This document shows positions 25,835 to 32,007 of a DNA stretch of 33,448 bases, piece after piece. A program made the position numbers and the translations under genes. Origin of the DNA: Acidimicrobiaceae bacterium (GTDB taxonomy: Bacteria; Actinomycetota; Acidimicrobiia; Acidimicrobiales; RAAP-2); NCBI GenBank assembly GCA_003138895.1, contig PLHJ01000020.1, positions 81,117-114,564 of the forward strand. The letters are read 5' to 3'. Below the pieces are notes generated by a model. That model saw only the letters and a list, made by a program, of their open reading frames with translations, did not search any database and was not told where the DNA came from. Every line of letters starts with the position of its first letter. The first letter of the stretch is position 1.

Positions 25835-26878
25835 CTAAAAGTTACTTGAACCCATGGCATAGTCACTCAGTACGACCGAGCGAACGTCATGAACCACCGA
25901 AGGAAAATTCGACAGAACACCCAGTTCTCGGTTGTAGACAAGCGACGACACGGAGAAGTTTTCGCTGCCAATGAAAACTCTGGCGTCGCTGCTCGCACAG
26001 TCGGTGCAAATAACTTTCGCGTGAATGTAGAGACCCGATGACGGCAACACACGCACGTGCACGCCGGCAGATCGCAGGTTCTCGAGCGCAGTTCGCCACT
26101 CCGAGGAATACGTCATTACAACTTGAACGTCAACTCCCCGACTGGCCGCACCCTCGAGAGCCGATTCAATGCTCGTGTCGTTCATTTCTTCGTTCTCGAC
26201 GAGCAACGAATGTTTAGCGTCGCCAATCAGATTCACGAGAGTCGACGTTGAGCCGGGACTCCACAGCAACGACGCGCCGTCAGCCAAGGGTGCACTCGAC
26301 CCTGAAAAATCAGCACCGAAGGTCGAAAGCGCGGCTTGAACGTCCGACGCTGACCTATCTTCAACCCAAAAGTCTCGAGTCGACGAGTAGTAGTACGACT
26401 CAAGGTTTCCGGTACCGACGTACAAAACTTTGTTATCGATTATCAAATACTTGGCGTGAAAAATCTGCGAACTCGGCGCAAAGACAACGTGTACCCCACC
26501 CTGTTTCAGATACGAAGCCGCCGAAGAATTTTCGCTCCGACCGTCGTAGGCCGAATTCAGCACAACGCGCACGAAGAGACCGGCCTTCGCTCGAGCGACA
26601 AGGTCTGCCTCAAAAGCTTGATCGCTCAGAACGTACATGGAAAGATCAATTGATTTCGAAGCGTGTAGGACAGCCGAATCCAAGAAACCAGTACCGGACT
26701 GAGGAAGTACCCACATCGTGAGCGGAGGCGTTGCAGCTTTGGCGGCATTCGTGCCAAATACGCCCAGGCCAATGGGCGTGAGCACAATCGCGAGGACGAC
26801 CACCAGCGCGAAAGCGAAGCGTCGGCGACGTCGCAACCTTCCAGCGCCCTTACGTTGTTGATTCCACTGCTTGGTCAT
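25835..26878 (-). CDS. exported phospholipase D-superfamily protein with two HKD motifs
   Basis: 347 residues. A highly basic start (RLRRRRR) and hydrophobic segment (21-41) end in a possible cleavage site near AKA (46-48), so the enzyme is exported or anchored. Both HKD motifs are complete: His141/Lys143/Asp148 with GTGN downstream, and His286/Lys288/Asp293 with GSEN downstream. The fold hydrolyses phosphodiesters (phospholipids or nucleic acids); cardiolipin-synthase-like and nuclease-like members look alike. The second HKD contains two Cys (CTDC, 291-294), possibly a disulfide. ATG with AAGGTG six bases upstream. Upstream of the channel-like gene. Confidence 0.88.
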   Translation of the reverse strand: MTKQWNQQRKGAGRLRRRRRFAFALVVVLAIVLTPIGLGVFGTNAAKAATPPLTMWVLPQSGTGFLDSAVLHASKSIDLSMYVLSDQAFEADLVARAKAGLFVRVVLNSAYDGRSENSSAASYLKQGGVHVVFAPSSQIFHAKYLIIDNKVLYVGTGNLESYYYSSTRDFWVEDRSASDVQAALSTFGADFSGSSAPLADGASLLWSPGSTSTLVNLIGDAKHSLLVENEEMNDTSIESALEGAASRGVDVQVVMTYSSEWRTALENLRSAGVHVRVLPSSGLYIHAKVICTDCASSDARVFIGSENFSVSSLVYNRELGVLSNFPSVVHDVRSVVLSDYAMGSSNF

Positions 26879-26913
26879 ATCGGCACCTTACGTTGACGAA
26901 GTGACACTGAAGC

Positions 26914-26933
26914 GCATCGATTTATATCGATGC
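26914..26933. repeat. 20-bp hairpin spanning the SDR stop codon
   Basis: GCATCGAT-TTAT-ATCGATGC is a perfect 8-bp stem with a 4-base loop. It covers the last codons and stop of the SDR gene and contains, on the minus strand, TATAAA, a possible -10 for the PLD-like gene 35-50 bases downstream. No T-run follows, so it is not a standard terminator. Confidence 0.45.
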
Positions 26934-27878
26934 AATCAATGACTCGGAGAGATCCCACAACTGGTCCGCACCGTCAGGATCGACGACGTAGGGGAAATAG
27001 CCAACCCAGGGATTTGCTTCGTCAAACACCACAGATTCGTTGCAGTCCTCCAAATACAAGCCGCCCACACCACTGAGTTCTGGTCCCACAGCCGCCCAGA
27101 GTGACGTCGAAGCGCCCTGCGACACTGTTTTGAATCGTTCGTTGATGTTGCCCTCGGCGTCGAACCACCCCATTGCCTGTTGTTCGTCAAAGGAGAGGCT
27201 CTTTTGCAGACCAGTAATGATGCCTCCGGGGTGAACCGCATTCGCAAAAATCCCTTCATCAGCAAAACGCTGGGTAACACCGAGCGCAAAGAGTGAGCAC
27301 GCAGTTTTCGATTGACCGTACGCCGACCATTTTTCGTATTCGCGACGTTCAAAGTTTGGATCATCAAAGATGACGTTGCTGCGTCGATGCCCAATGGAAC
27401 TAAGCGCTACCACTCGAGCGCCTCCGTTCGCGCGAAGCGCGGGCAAGAGCTCACGAAAGAGTTCGAAGTGTCCAAGGTGATTTGTACCAAATTGCAGTTC
27501 AAATCCGTCAGACGTCGAACTTCGGGGCGTCGCCATCACCGCTGCATTATTGATGAGAATGTCGAGGTTGTCGTGAGAAGCCAAAAAGGCATCTGCGAAG
27601 TCGCGCACTGAAGCAACACTCGCAAGGTCGAGTTCCATGACTTCGACCTGCGAACCCGGATTCGTCAGTAAAATATCCTCTGCGCTCGTAATGCCTCGTT
27701 CAATGTTGCGTACGGGCAAGACAACGCGAGCCCCCACACTCGCGAGAGCTCTCGCGGTCTCAACCCCGAGGCCCGAAGCGGCACCCGTCACCATCACTGT
27801 TTGACCAGAAAGATCGTGACCGGCTACAACCTCGGCTGCCTCGGTCCGGTAACCAAATTGCGACGTAATTCGAGCCAC
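26922..27878 (-). CDS. short-chain dehydrogenase/reductase (retinol dehydrogenase / protochlorophyllide-reductase-like)
   Basis: About 318 residues from GTG 27878, preceded by GGAGG at seven bases (the frame is open to 27965). Cofactor motif TGAASGLG (31-38), NNAAV (110-114), a Ser near 160 and Tyr187-x3-Lys191 in SAYGQSKTAC. It follows the RDH11/WWOX-like branch with FGTNHLGHFEL and NAVHPGGIITGL. NADPH is the likely cofactor; the substrate is unknown. It may be co-transcribed with the PLD-like gene 43 bases downstream, although that gene has its own possible promoter in the hairpin at the SDR stop. Confidence 0.9.
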   Translation of the reverse strand: MARITSQFGYRTEAAEVVAGHDLSGQTVMVTGAASGLGVETARALASVGARVVLPVRNIERGITSAEDILLTNPGSQVEVMELDLASVASVRDFADAFLASHDNLDILINNAAVMATPRSSTSDGFELQFGTNHLGHFELFRELLPALRANGGARVVALSSIGHRRSNVIFDDPNFERREYEKWSAYGQSKTACSLFALGVTQRFADEGIFANAVHPGGIITGLQKSLSFDEQQAMGWFDAEGNINERFKTVSQGASTSLWAAVGPELSGVGGLYLEDCNESVVFDEANPWVGYFPYVVDPDGADQLWDLSESLIASI

Positions 27879-28003
27879 GTCAAACCCTCCCCCACTTTTG
27901 TACTTTGAAGTTACTAAAGCAGGGTTGCACCCAATACTTTCAGCCAACGTCGGCCCTGAGGCCAACTTTCAATCTGGGCTCAGGACGGAGCAGAAATCGG
28001 TAC

Positions 28004-28198
28004 TTACGACTTGGCGGCCTTTTTGACGCTGGCCGCCGTGTCCTTGGTCTTTTCGATCACGTCATCGAGTTTGGCGTTGGTTTGATCGGTTACGCCCTTC
28101 GCTTCCATGTGCTTCTTACCTAAAGCGTGACCCGTTTTTTGTTCCATTTTGCCCTTGAGAGCTTGTGCCTTAATTTCGGCTTTCTTTTCCATTCCCAT
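28004..28198 (-). CDS. CsbD-like stress-response protein
   Basis: 64 residues, highly charged, Lys/Ala-rich, with no aromatic or Cys residues. The KAEIKAQALKGKMEQKTG start and GVTDQTNAKLDD centre match CsbD/hypothetical general-stress proteins of unknown mechanism, often induced in stationary phase or by osmotic stress. AAGGAG about eight bases before the ATG gives a strong ribosome-binding site. It is 38 bases downstream of a very small membrane ORF and probably in the same transcript. Confidence 0.85.
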   Translation of the reverse strand: MGMEKKAEIKAQALKGKMEQKTGHALGKKHMEAKGVTDQTNAKLDDVIEKTKDTAASVKKAAKS

Positions 28199-28236
28199 GA
28201 TTCATCTCCTTATTTGAAAAAACCCTTTTCGTCCCG

Positions 28237-28311
28237 CTACGCGTGTCGAACGAACCAAACCACTCCCACAACGATGAGCACAAAAACAATGGTGCCTAGA
28301 CCGATATACAT
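28237..28311 (-). CDS. 24-residue single-span membrane peptide upstream of CsbD
   Basis: A small ORF (ATG 28311, TAG 28237-28239). Residues 2-20 form one uninterrupted hydrophobic helix (YIGLGTIVFVLIVVGVVWF) ending in the basic tail VRHA. GAGG five bases before the ATG is a good ribosome-binding site. Too short for routine annotation, but its composition, ribosome-binding site and position 38 bases ahead of csbD argue for a real membrane microprotein. Similar tiny membrane proteins are common beside stress genes. No family is recognised. Confidence 0.6.
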   Translation of the reverse strand: MYIGLGTIVFVLIVVGVVWFVRHA

Positions 28312-28499
28312 ATGAGCCTCGTTTCTTTAGGGCCAGAAAACACTTTCGGCACAACTGCACTGCAGTCCTTTTCAATGCCGAAATGATGACCGTCGGGCCC
28401 AAGCGCGTGTGAAGTGTCGTCTCCACGCAACTCTTCGTCAGAATGGTTCGTCCGGAACTCGTGCTTCGATCCGTCGGATGTATATAGGAATGTGCTCAC
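28296..28499 (-). CDS. possible small hydrophilic protein, first gene of the CsbD cluster
   Basis: 67 residues from GTG 28499. The first 50 are charged and polar (YTSDGSKHEFRTNHSDEEL, DDTSHALGPDGHHFGIEKD) with many G-starting codons (GAC, GAA, GGA), as in genuine genes of this region. The tail overlaps the 24-residue ORF by 16 bases. There is no clear ribosome-binding site. The evidence is compositional only, and it may be a chance frame. If real, the cluster would be hydrophilic peptide, membrane peptide, CsbD. Confidence 0.3.
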   Translation of the reverse strand: MSTFLYTSDGSKHEFRTNHSDEELRGDDTSHALGPDGHHFGIEKDCSAVVPKVFSGPKETRLICISV

Positions 28500-28707
28500 T
28501 AGAAGAACGGCTACCTTTCATTTCACAGACTCAGAAAGTTCGTGCGAGCGACGCACCTTTGGCACCTCTCTACGTAGAACCGTATGGGTGTCCCCTAGAG
28601 TTCCTCAGGGCACAAGGGCCTTTCACGAGTAAGGGCCGCACCACCAGAAGCATGCTCTCGGTCTTGTAATGTGGGCCAGAACATTGCACGAATGAGGAGT
28701 GATTGCC
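28312..28707. other. sparse region upstream of the VOC gene
   Basis: Apart from the doubtful 67-residue frame on the minus strand, nothing coding is supported here. Plus-strand frames are Arg/Ser/Cys-rich with no ribosome-binding site. It must hold the promoters of the CsbD cluster and of the VOC gene, but I cannot place them with confidence. Confidence 0.5.
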
Positions 28708-29076
28708 ATGGGAGCCGTTGTCATCTTTTCCGTTAACGTTTCCAAAATGGCCTCGTTCTACGAGAAGGTTCTCGGAGCAACGGCAACCAAAGAAGGAAAT
28801 GACGTTCGCCTCCGTACGGAAACTGACGAACTGGTCATTCATTCAATTCCTAAAGCCATCGCCAAAGACATCAACATTGATATCCCGCCAAGGCGTCGAA
28901 GCGAAACGCCAATAAAGCCTGCCTTCGACGTTAAATCACTCTCAGAAGCGCTCGAAGAAGTGATTCCTGCGGGTGGCGTCGACACCAAGTACAGCTTCAC
29001 TCACAACGGTTTGGATCGCCACGACATCCTTGACCCTGAGGGAAATGTCGTACAACTTCGAAGTCCCGAAAAGTAG
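28708..29076 (+). CDS. VOC-family (glyoxalase/bleomycin-resistance fold) protein
   Basis: About 122 residues. GAGGAG (28694-28699) lies eight bases before ATG 28708, which is preferred over GTG 28699 inside that site. The single VOC module shows VIFSVNVSKMASFYEKVLGA at the N-terminus, and GLDRHDILDPEGNVVQLRSP at the C-terminus. The final DPEGNVVQL strand is characteristic. Function within the superfamily (lyase, dioxygenase, binding protein) cannot be assigned. Stand-alone. Confidence 0.8.
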   Translation: MGAVVIFSVNVSKMASFYEKVLGATATKEGNDVRLRTETDELVIHSIPKAIAKDINIDIPPRRRSETPIKPAFDVKSLSEALEEVIPAGGVDTKYSFTHNGLDRHDILDPEGNVVQLRSPEK

Positions 29077-29107
29077 ACGGCGATTTCTCTATCACGATTC
29101 GAGAAGA

Positions 29108-29123
29108 CGTACCTCAAGGTACG
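29108..29123. repeat. short palindrome between convergent genes
   Basis: CGTACCT-CA-AGGTACG, a perfect 7-bp repeat with a 2-bp spacer, in the 53-bp gap between the VOC and secreted-protein stops. It might assist termination, but no T-run is present. Confidence 0.3.
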
Positions 29124-29129
29124 ACCTCC

Positions 29130-29630
29130 TTACCGGACGAAACCGGTTACCACTATCTGAAACGGTGACGCCGAGGTATCCGGAATCGGACCAATGGGCC
29201 CACTGTTCGAATTTGACGTCACGAAAAGGCTCACATTCAAGTCCCTGAAATGAGCGGCCGGACCCGTTAACCGGTAATCATGATGAGCATATCCACCAAC
29301 ACAAAAACTATTGATTCCCGCCAAATAACTTGAACTGATACTGACGCCGTAACAGGTTTGTTTAGAGCTCTCATTCACTACACGAAGATCCAAATTTTCC
29401 GTCCTGAATTTGGTCGGCAGATTTGGTATCGACGACTCGCAGGTCTCGTAGTGCCCTATCGAAGAGCCATTGGAGCACGCCGCGTTTCCATCGAGCGTTC
29501 CAACAATATCGTTATTCCAGGCGTCGGACGTGGGAGTCGAATTTTTGTGTGCGCTGATTATCGCCGAACCTACTGACAAAATCAGAAGCATCGTCAGTAG
29601 TGCGTAAGGGCCAAATCGAGTCTTCGTCAC
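29130..29630 (-). CDS. hypothetical exported Cys-containing protein
   Basis: 166 residues. One N-terminal hydrophobic segment (9-28) after a short basic start suggests a signal peptide or anchor. The mature part has four cysteines (52, 64, 93, 110), likely two disulfides, and is rich in Ser, Asn and Thr, typical of an extracellular beta protein. No family is recognised. TAGCAT lies eight bases before GTG 29630, partly overlapping the stop of the hydrolase gene, so it could be transcribed separately (leaderless) or as the last gene of the epoxide-hydrolase-like operon, 11 bases after it. Confidence 0.65.
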   Translation of the reverse strand: MTKTRFGPYALLTMLLILSVGSAIISAHKNSTPTSDAWNNDIVGTLDGNAACSNGSSIGHYETCESSIPNLPTKFRTENLDLRVVNESSKQTCYGVSISSSYLAGINSFCVGGYAHHDYRLTGPAAHFRDLNVSLFVTSNSNSGPIGPIPDTSASPFQIVVTGFVR

Positions 29631-29641
29631 GGGCCTGCATG

Positions 29642-30541
29642 CTACATCGGAGAATGCCGTTTATTGGCCGTTCCAAGCAAAACCGGAAGCAGCGCTTGAG
29701 AAACCTCCGTCGGACGTTCTTCATGGCTGAAGAGACCGGCCCCTGTGATGACCGCAAGTTGGGCGTCGGGGAACGAGTCCACCATTTTCTTGGCCCACGC
29801 AACTGGAAAGAAGGCATCCTTCTCGCCCCATACAAGTTGGACCGGAACAGCAATTCGTTGATGCAGATCACTGAGTTCATTGACGTAGCGATATTCAAAA
29901 CTACGAAGCAACGTGACCGCGGCGAATTGACGTAATTTTTCGTCGTGCATCGGCTTCAAAAAGAACTCTGCGAATTCTCCATCAAGTAACGATGGGTCAG
30001 CAAACGCGTCGCCAAGAACTAACCGACTTCTTCGTAAACGAGGTCGGCCGCAAAGCCAACCAAGTACCGCGCCAAAACCAGGTGTTCGTCCGGAGGTAAT
30101 AAATGACTTGAATTTTCGACTCAAGCCAGTGGATTGTTCCGTGTCAATCAGTCCAAGTGCGCGTAGACGTGGATCGCCGGCCATGGCGTGACGAGAAATG
30201 AGCCCTCCACTATCGTGCCCGACCACCGCAACACTGTTCAGCCCAAGTTGGTCGACAACGCTTCGAACACTACGTATGTGATTCTCGAAGGACATGGGCG
30301 TTTGCGCCGAGAACTCACTTGATCCAGATCCCACAAGATCAATCACGTGGCACGTGACGTGGTCGGCCAAGTTTGGAAGGAGGCGGCGAAACGTCGCCCC
30401 ACTCACTGGCCAACCGTGCACGAACAAAACATCGGGACCGTTTCCTACGACACGGTAGGCAACCTTGCCCGTGCCGACGTCTATCAGCCGGTCTGGCTCG
30501 CGACGAAAGAGGTCTGCTGCCTCTTCGATGGAGATATTCAT
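29642..30541 (-). CDS. alpha/beta hydrolase with Asp nucleophile (epoxide hydrolase / haloalkane dehalogenase type)
   Basis: 299 residues. HGWP (42-45) is the oxyanion/HGXP motif of epoxide hydrolases and dehalogenases. The nucleophile elbow GHDSGG puts Asp110, not Ser, at the nucleophile position. The catalytic acid is probably Asp242 in GEKDAFFP, and the base His273 in SHEERP. The cap domain (about 130-210) contains the usual variable helices, where epoxide hydrolases carry ring-opening tyrosines; Tyr217/Tyr219 are candidates just after it. ATG overlaps the stop of the upstream gene (ATGA), so the two are translationally coupled. An epoxide or haloalkane substrate is inferred. Confidence 0.85.
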   Translation of the reverse strand: MNISIEEAADLFRREPDRLIDVGTGKVAYRVVGNGPDVLFVHGWPVSGATFRRLLPNLADHVTCHVIDLVGSGSSEFSAQTPMSFENHIRSVRSVVDQLGLNSVAVVGHDSGGLISRHAMAGDPRLRALGLIDTEQSTGLSRKFKSFITSGRTPGFGAVLGWLCGRPRLRRSRLVLGDAFADPSLLDGEFAEFFLKPMHDEKLRQFAAVTLLRSFEYRYVNELSDLHQRIAVPVQLVWGEKDAFFPVAWAKKMVDSFPDAQLAVITGAGLFSHEERPTEVSQALLPVLLGTANKRHSPM

Positions 30542-30930
30542 GACGCACTCGCGTCGTGAATCTTCGCGGCGGTGGCGAGATCGAAATAGTCACGCCACAC
30601 CGTGATCTTGCCGTCGTGTACCTCAAAGACACTGTTGACGGCAAGTTCTCGCCAACCAAAATCTAAGCGGTGGCGATCCAAGCGCTCAAAGAACACCGTC
30701 GGACCCGACGCAGCTCGACGCAAAATCAAGAATTCATTCTCGTGGATCGGAGCAAAAAACGGATCAAGCATTTCTCGAACTCCGGATGCGCCATAGACAG
30801 TGCCAATCGGAATGTTCGTGTATTCAACGTTTTCGAAAAGAAACGACATCGCAGTATCGAAATCCATCGCGATGAAGGCGTCGATGAACGCGTCCACCAC
30901 CTCCATAGGTTCTGTCAATTGCTTGGTCAT
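30538..30930 (-). CDS. limonene-1,2-epoxide hydrolase-family protein (EphG-like)
   Basis: 130 residues with the SnoaL/LEH cone fold. The residues of Rhodococcus limonene-epoxide hydrolase are conserved at constant offset: Tyr37 and Asn39 (for Tyr53, Asn55), Arg83 and Asp85 in ERLDR (for Arg99, Asp101), and Asp114 in WRDYFD (for Asp132, with a two-residue gap). This makes a catalytic epoxide hydrolase more likely than a generic SnoaL-like protein. AGAGGGG seven bases before the ATG is a strong ribosome-binding site. It is the first gene of the operon and divergent from a TetR regulator through two palindromes. Confidence 0.85.
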   Translation of the reverse strand: MTKQLTEPMEVVDAFIDAFIAMDFDTAMSFLFENVEYTNIPIGTVYGASGVREMLDPFFAPIHENEFLILRRAASGPTVFFERLDRHRLDFGWRELAVNSVFEVHDGKITVWRDYFDLATAAKIHDASAS

Positions 30931-30946
30931 TGGCGTACCCCTCTAT

Positions 30947-30964
30947 TTGTAGTGATCACTACGG
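30947..30964. promoter_or_regulatory. TetR operator 1 (palindrome)
   Basis: TTGTAGTGATCACTACGG contains the perfect 14-bp palindrome GTAGTGATCACTAC (30949-30962). It covers the predicted transcription start of the LEH gene and lies between the two divergent genes. Binding by the adjacent TetR is inferred. Confidence 0.8.
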
Positions 30965-30972
30965 AACTGTAG

Positions 30973-30990
30973 TTGCAGTGGTCACTACAA
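30973..30990. promoter_or_regulatory. TetR operator 2 (palindrome)
   Basis: TTGCAGTGGTCACTACAA; read on the other strand it is TTGTAGTGACCACTGCAA, nearly identical to operator 1. Centres are 26 bp apart. It covers the -10 box TACAAT (30986-30991) of the TetR gene and the spacer of the operon promoter, so one protein could repress both. Confidence 0.78.
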
Positions 30991-30991
30991 T
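30986..30991 (+). promoter_or_regulatory. -10 box TACAAT of the divergent TetR gene
   Basis: TACAAT ends eight bases before ATG 31000 with no ribosome-binding site between, so the repressor mRNA may be leaderless. It overlaps operator 2, implying autorepression. Confidence 0.55.
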
Positions 30992-30999
30992 CAAGCCCA

Positions 31000-31545
31000 A
31001 TGGGGCATAAACATACAAAGTCCGAAATTCTCGAGGGAGCGCTCGCCACGGCCTTCGAAGACGGCCTCAGCCAACTCACGTTCGGCCGAGTGGCCAAAAA
31101 GATAGGAATCAGCGACCGAGTTGTCGTGTACTACTTCCCCACCAAAGATGATCTGGTGGGCTCCGTCCTCGTTTCTATGGCTTTACAGCTTCAAGAAACG
31201 CTGAACCCAGTACTGACTGGTTCCGCACCGGATTATCTCGCGCTCATCCGCAACGTGTGGCCACACTTAGCACGACCGTCCGCTGACGCGATTTTCGCCC
31301 TTTTCTTTGAAGCAAACGGCCTGGCGGCGGCGGGACGTGAGCCGTACGTGACGCTCGTTCCCCAATTGGTCGAAGCTTTCATAGCGTGGGCTGCGACGTT
31401 TCTCAGTGGTACACCTCGACAGCGACGAACCGAAGCGGAGACGGCGATCGCGGTGCTCGACGGACTCTTACTGCTGCGCCAACTCGCTGGGCCAGAAGCC
31501 GCCAACAGAGCCGCTCGACGGGCTGGCGTTGCAAGGACGTCGTGA
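31000..31545 (+). CDS. TetR-family regulator of the epoxide-hydrolase-like operon
   Basis: About 181 residues from ATG 31000; the frame is open to TTG 30973, but that start would place coding sequence inside operator 2 and before the -10 box, so ATG 31000 is preferred. The helix-turn-helix LTFGRVAKKIGISDRVVVYYFPTKDDLV (blocks near 25-53) is canonical. The ligand-binding half is Ala/Leu-rich with a C-terminal RRAGVARTS tail. Likely a local repressor responding to an epoxide, terpene or product; the ligand is unknown. Confidence 0.88.
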   Translation: MGHKHTKSEILEGALATAFEDGLSQLTFGRVAKKIGISDRVVVYYFPTKDDLVGSVLVSMALQLQETLNPVLTGSAPDYLALIRNVWPHLARPSADAIFALFFEANGLAAAGREPYVTLVPQLVEAFIAWAATFLSGTPRQRRTEAETAIAVLDGLLLLRQLAGPEAANRAARRAGVARTS

Positions 31546-31576
31546 GCTTCGAGTCGCACGCTTAAAGGGCGAGGTT

Positions 31577-31582
31577 TAATAT
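31577..31582 (+). promoter_or_regulatory. -10 box TAATAT of the VOC gene
   Basis: TAATAT ends six bases before GTG 31589, with no ribosome-binding site. It is one of the best leaderless-type examples in the window, although the gene could also be read through from the TetR gene 43 bases upstream. Confidence 0.5.
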
Positions 31583-31588
31583 CACTTC

Positions 31589-31972
31589 GTGAATCTTCCT
31601 CGACTGCACCTCATTGCGCTTGATTGTCCCAATCCCTATGCGCTTGCGCAGTTTTATTCGGCACTGACCGGCATCGACGTGGAAACGTGGCCCGGTTATC
31701 CTCCCGAAGATATGCCCGGCATCGACTTAGTGCACGACGTGCTGCCGGCTTTGAGTTTTCAAAAAGTGGAGAACTACGTTGCACCCAACTGGCCCGAGGG
31801 AGAGATTCCTCAGCAGATACACCTTGACTTCGAAGTCGACGACCTTGACGAAGGCGAGAAGCATGCCTTAAGCGTTGGCGCTCGCAAGGCTGACTTCCAA
31901 CCCGGAGAAACCTTCAGGGTGTTTCTAGACCCGGTCGGGCACCCCTTTTGCTTGATTTTGAAGAACGATTAA
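31589..31972 (+). CDS. VOC-family (glyoxalase-like) protein
   Basis: 127 residues. LHLIALDCPNPYALAQFYSALTG (split near 6-28), LSFQKVENY, HLDFEVDDLDEGEKHALSVGA and the C-terminal RVFLDPVGHPFCLIL are the standard features of the glyoxalase-like domain common in actinomycetes (PF18029-like). Possible metal ligands are His7 and His98. Activity unknown. It is the same strand as TetR and might belong to its transcript, which would tie it to the epoxide-hydrolase-like cassette; the separate -10 box argues against. Confidence 0.83.
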   Translation: MNLPRLHLIALDCPNPYALAQFYSALTGIDVETWPGYPPEDMPGIDLVHDVLPALSFQKVENYVAPNWPEGEIPQQIHLDFEVDDLDEGEKHALSVGARKADFQPGETFRVFLDPVGHPFCLILKND

Positions 31973-32007
31973 TCTCCGCCCAATCGAACCCTGGGATACT
32001 TGCAAAC

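Larger units (their letters stand above)
30966..30994 (-). promoter_or_regulatory. promoter of the LEH-hydrolase operon
   Basis: On the minus strand, TTGATT (30994-30989), 17 bases, then TACAGT (30971-30966). The transcript would start near 30959, inside operator 1, leaving about 29 leader bases with the ribosome-binding site. Operator 2 occupies the spacer. Confidence 0.6.

Noticed and set aside
25396-25974. 192-codon plus-strand frame across the channel-like and PLD-like genes
   Set aside because: It is Arg/Ser/Asn-rich, antisense to two real genes and the gap between them, with no motif.
28409-28669. Plus-strand frame upstream of the VOC gene
   Set aside because: No ribosome-binding site, shadow-like composition (Arg, Ser, Cys), and it overlaps better minus-strand candidates.
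29642-30541. Reading GHDSGG as a serine hydrolase motif (Ser nucleophile)
   Set aside because: In the Gly-x-Nuc-x-Gly elbow the central residue is Asp110; the Ser is in the following x position. HGWP supports the epoxide hydrolase/dehalogenase type.
30538-30930. Annotation as a generic SnoaL-like or ketosteroid-isomerase-like protein
   Set aside because: All five catalytic positions of limonene-epoxide hydrolase are retained at matching spacing, so the more specific family is preferred.
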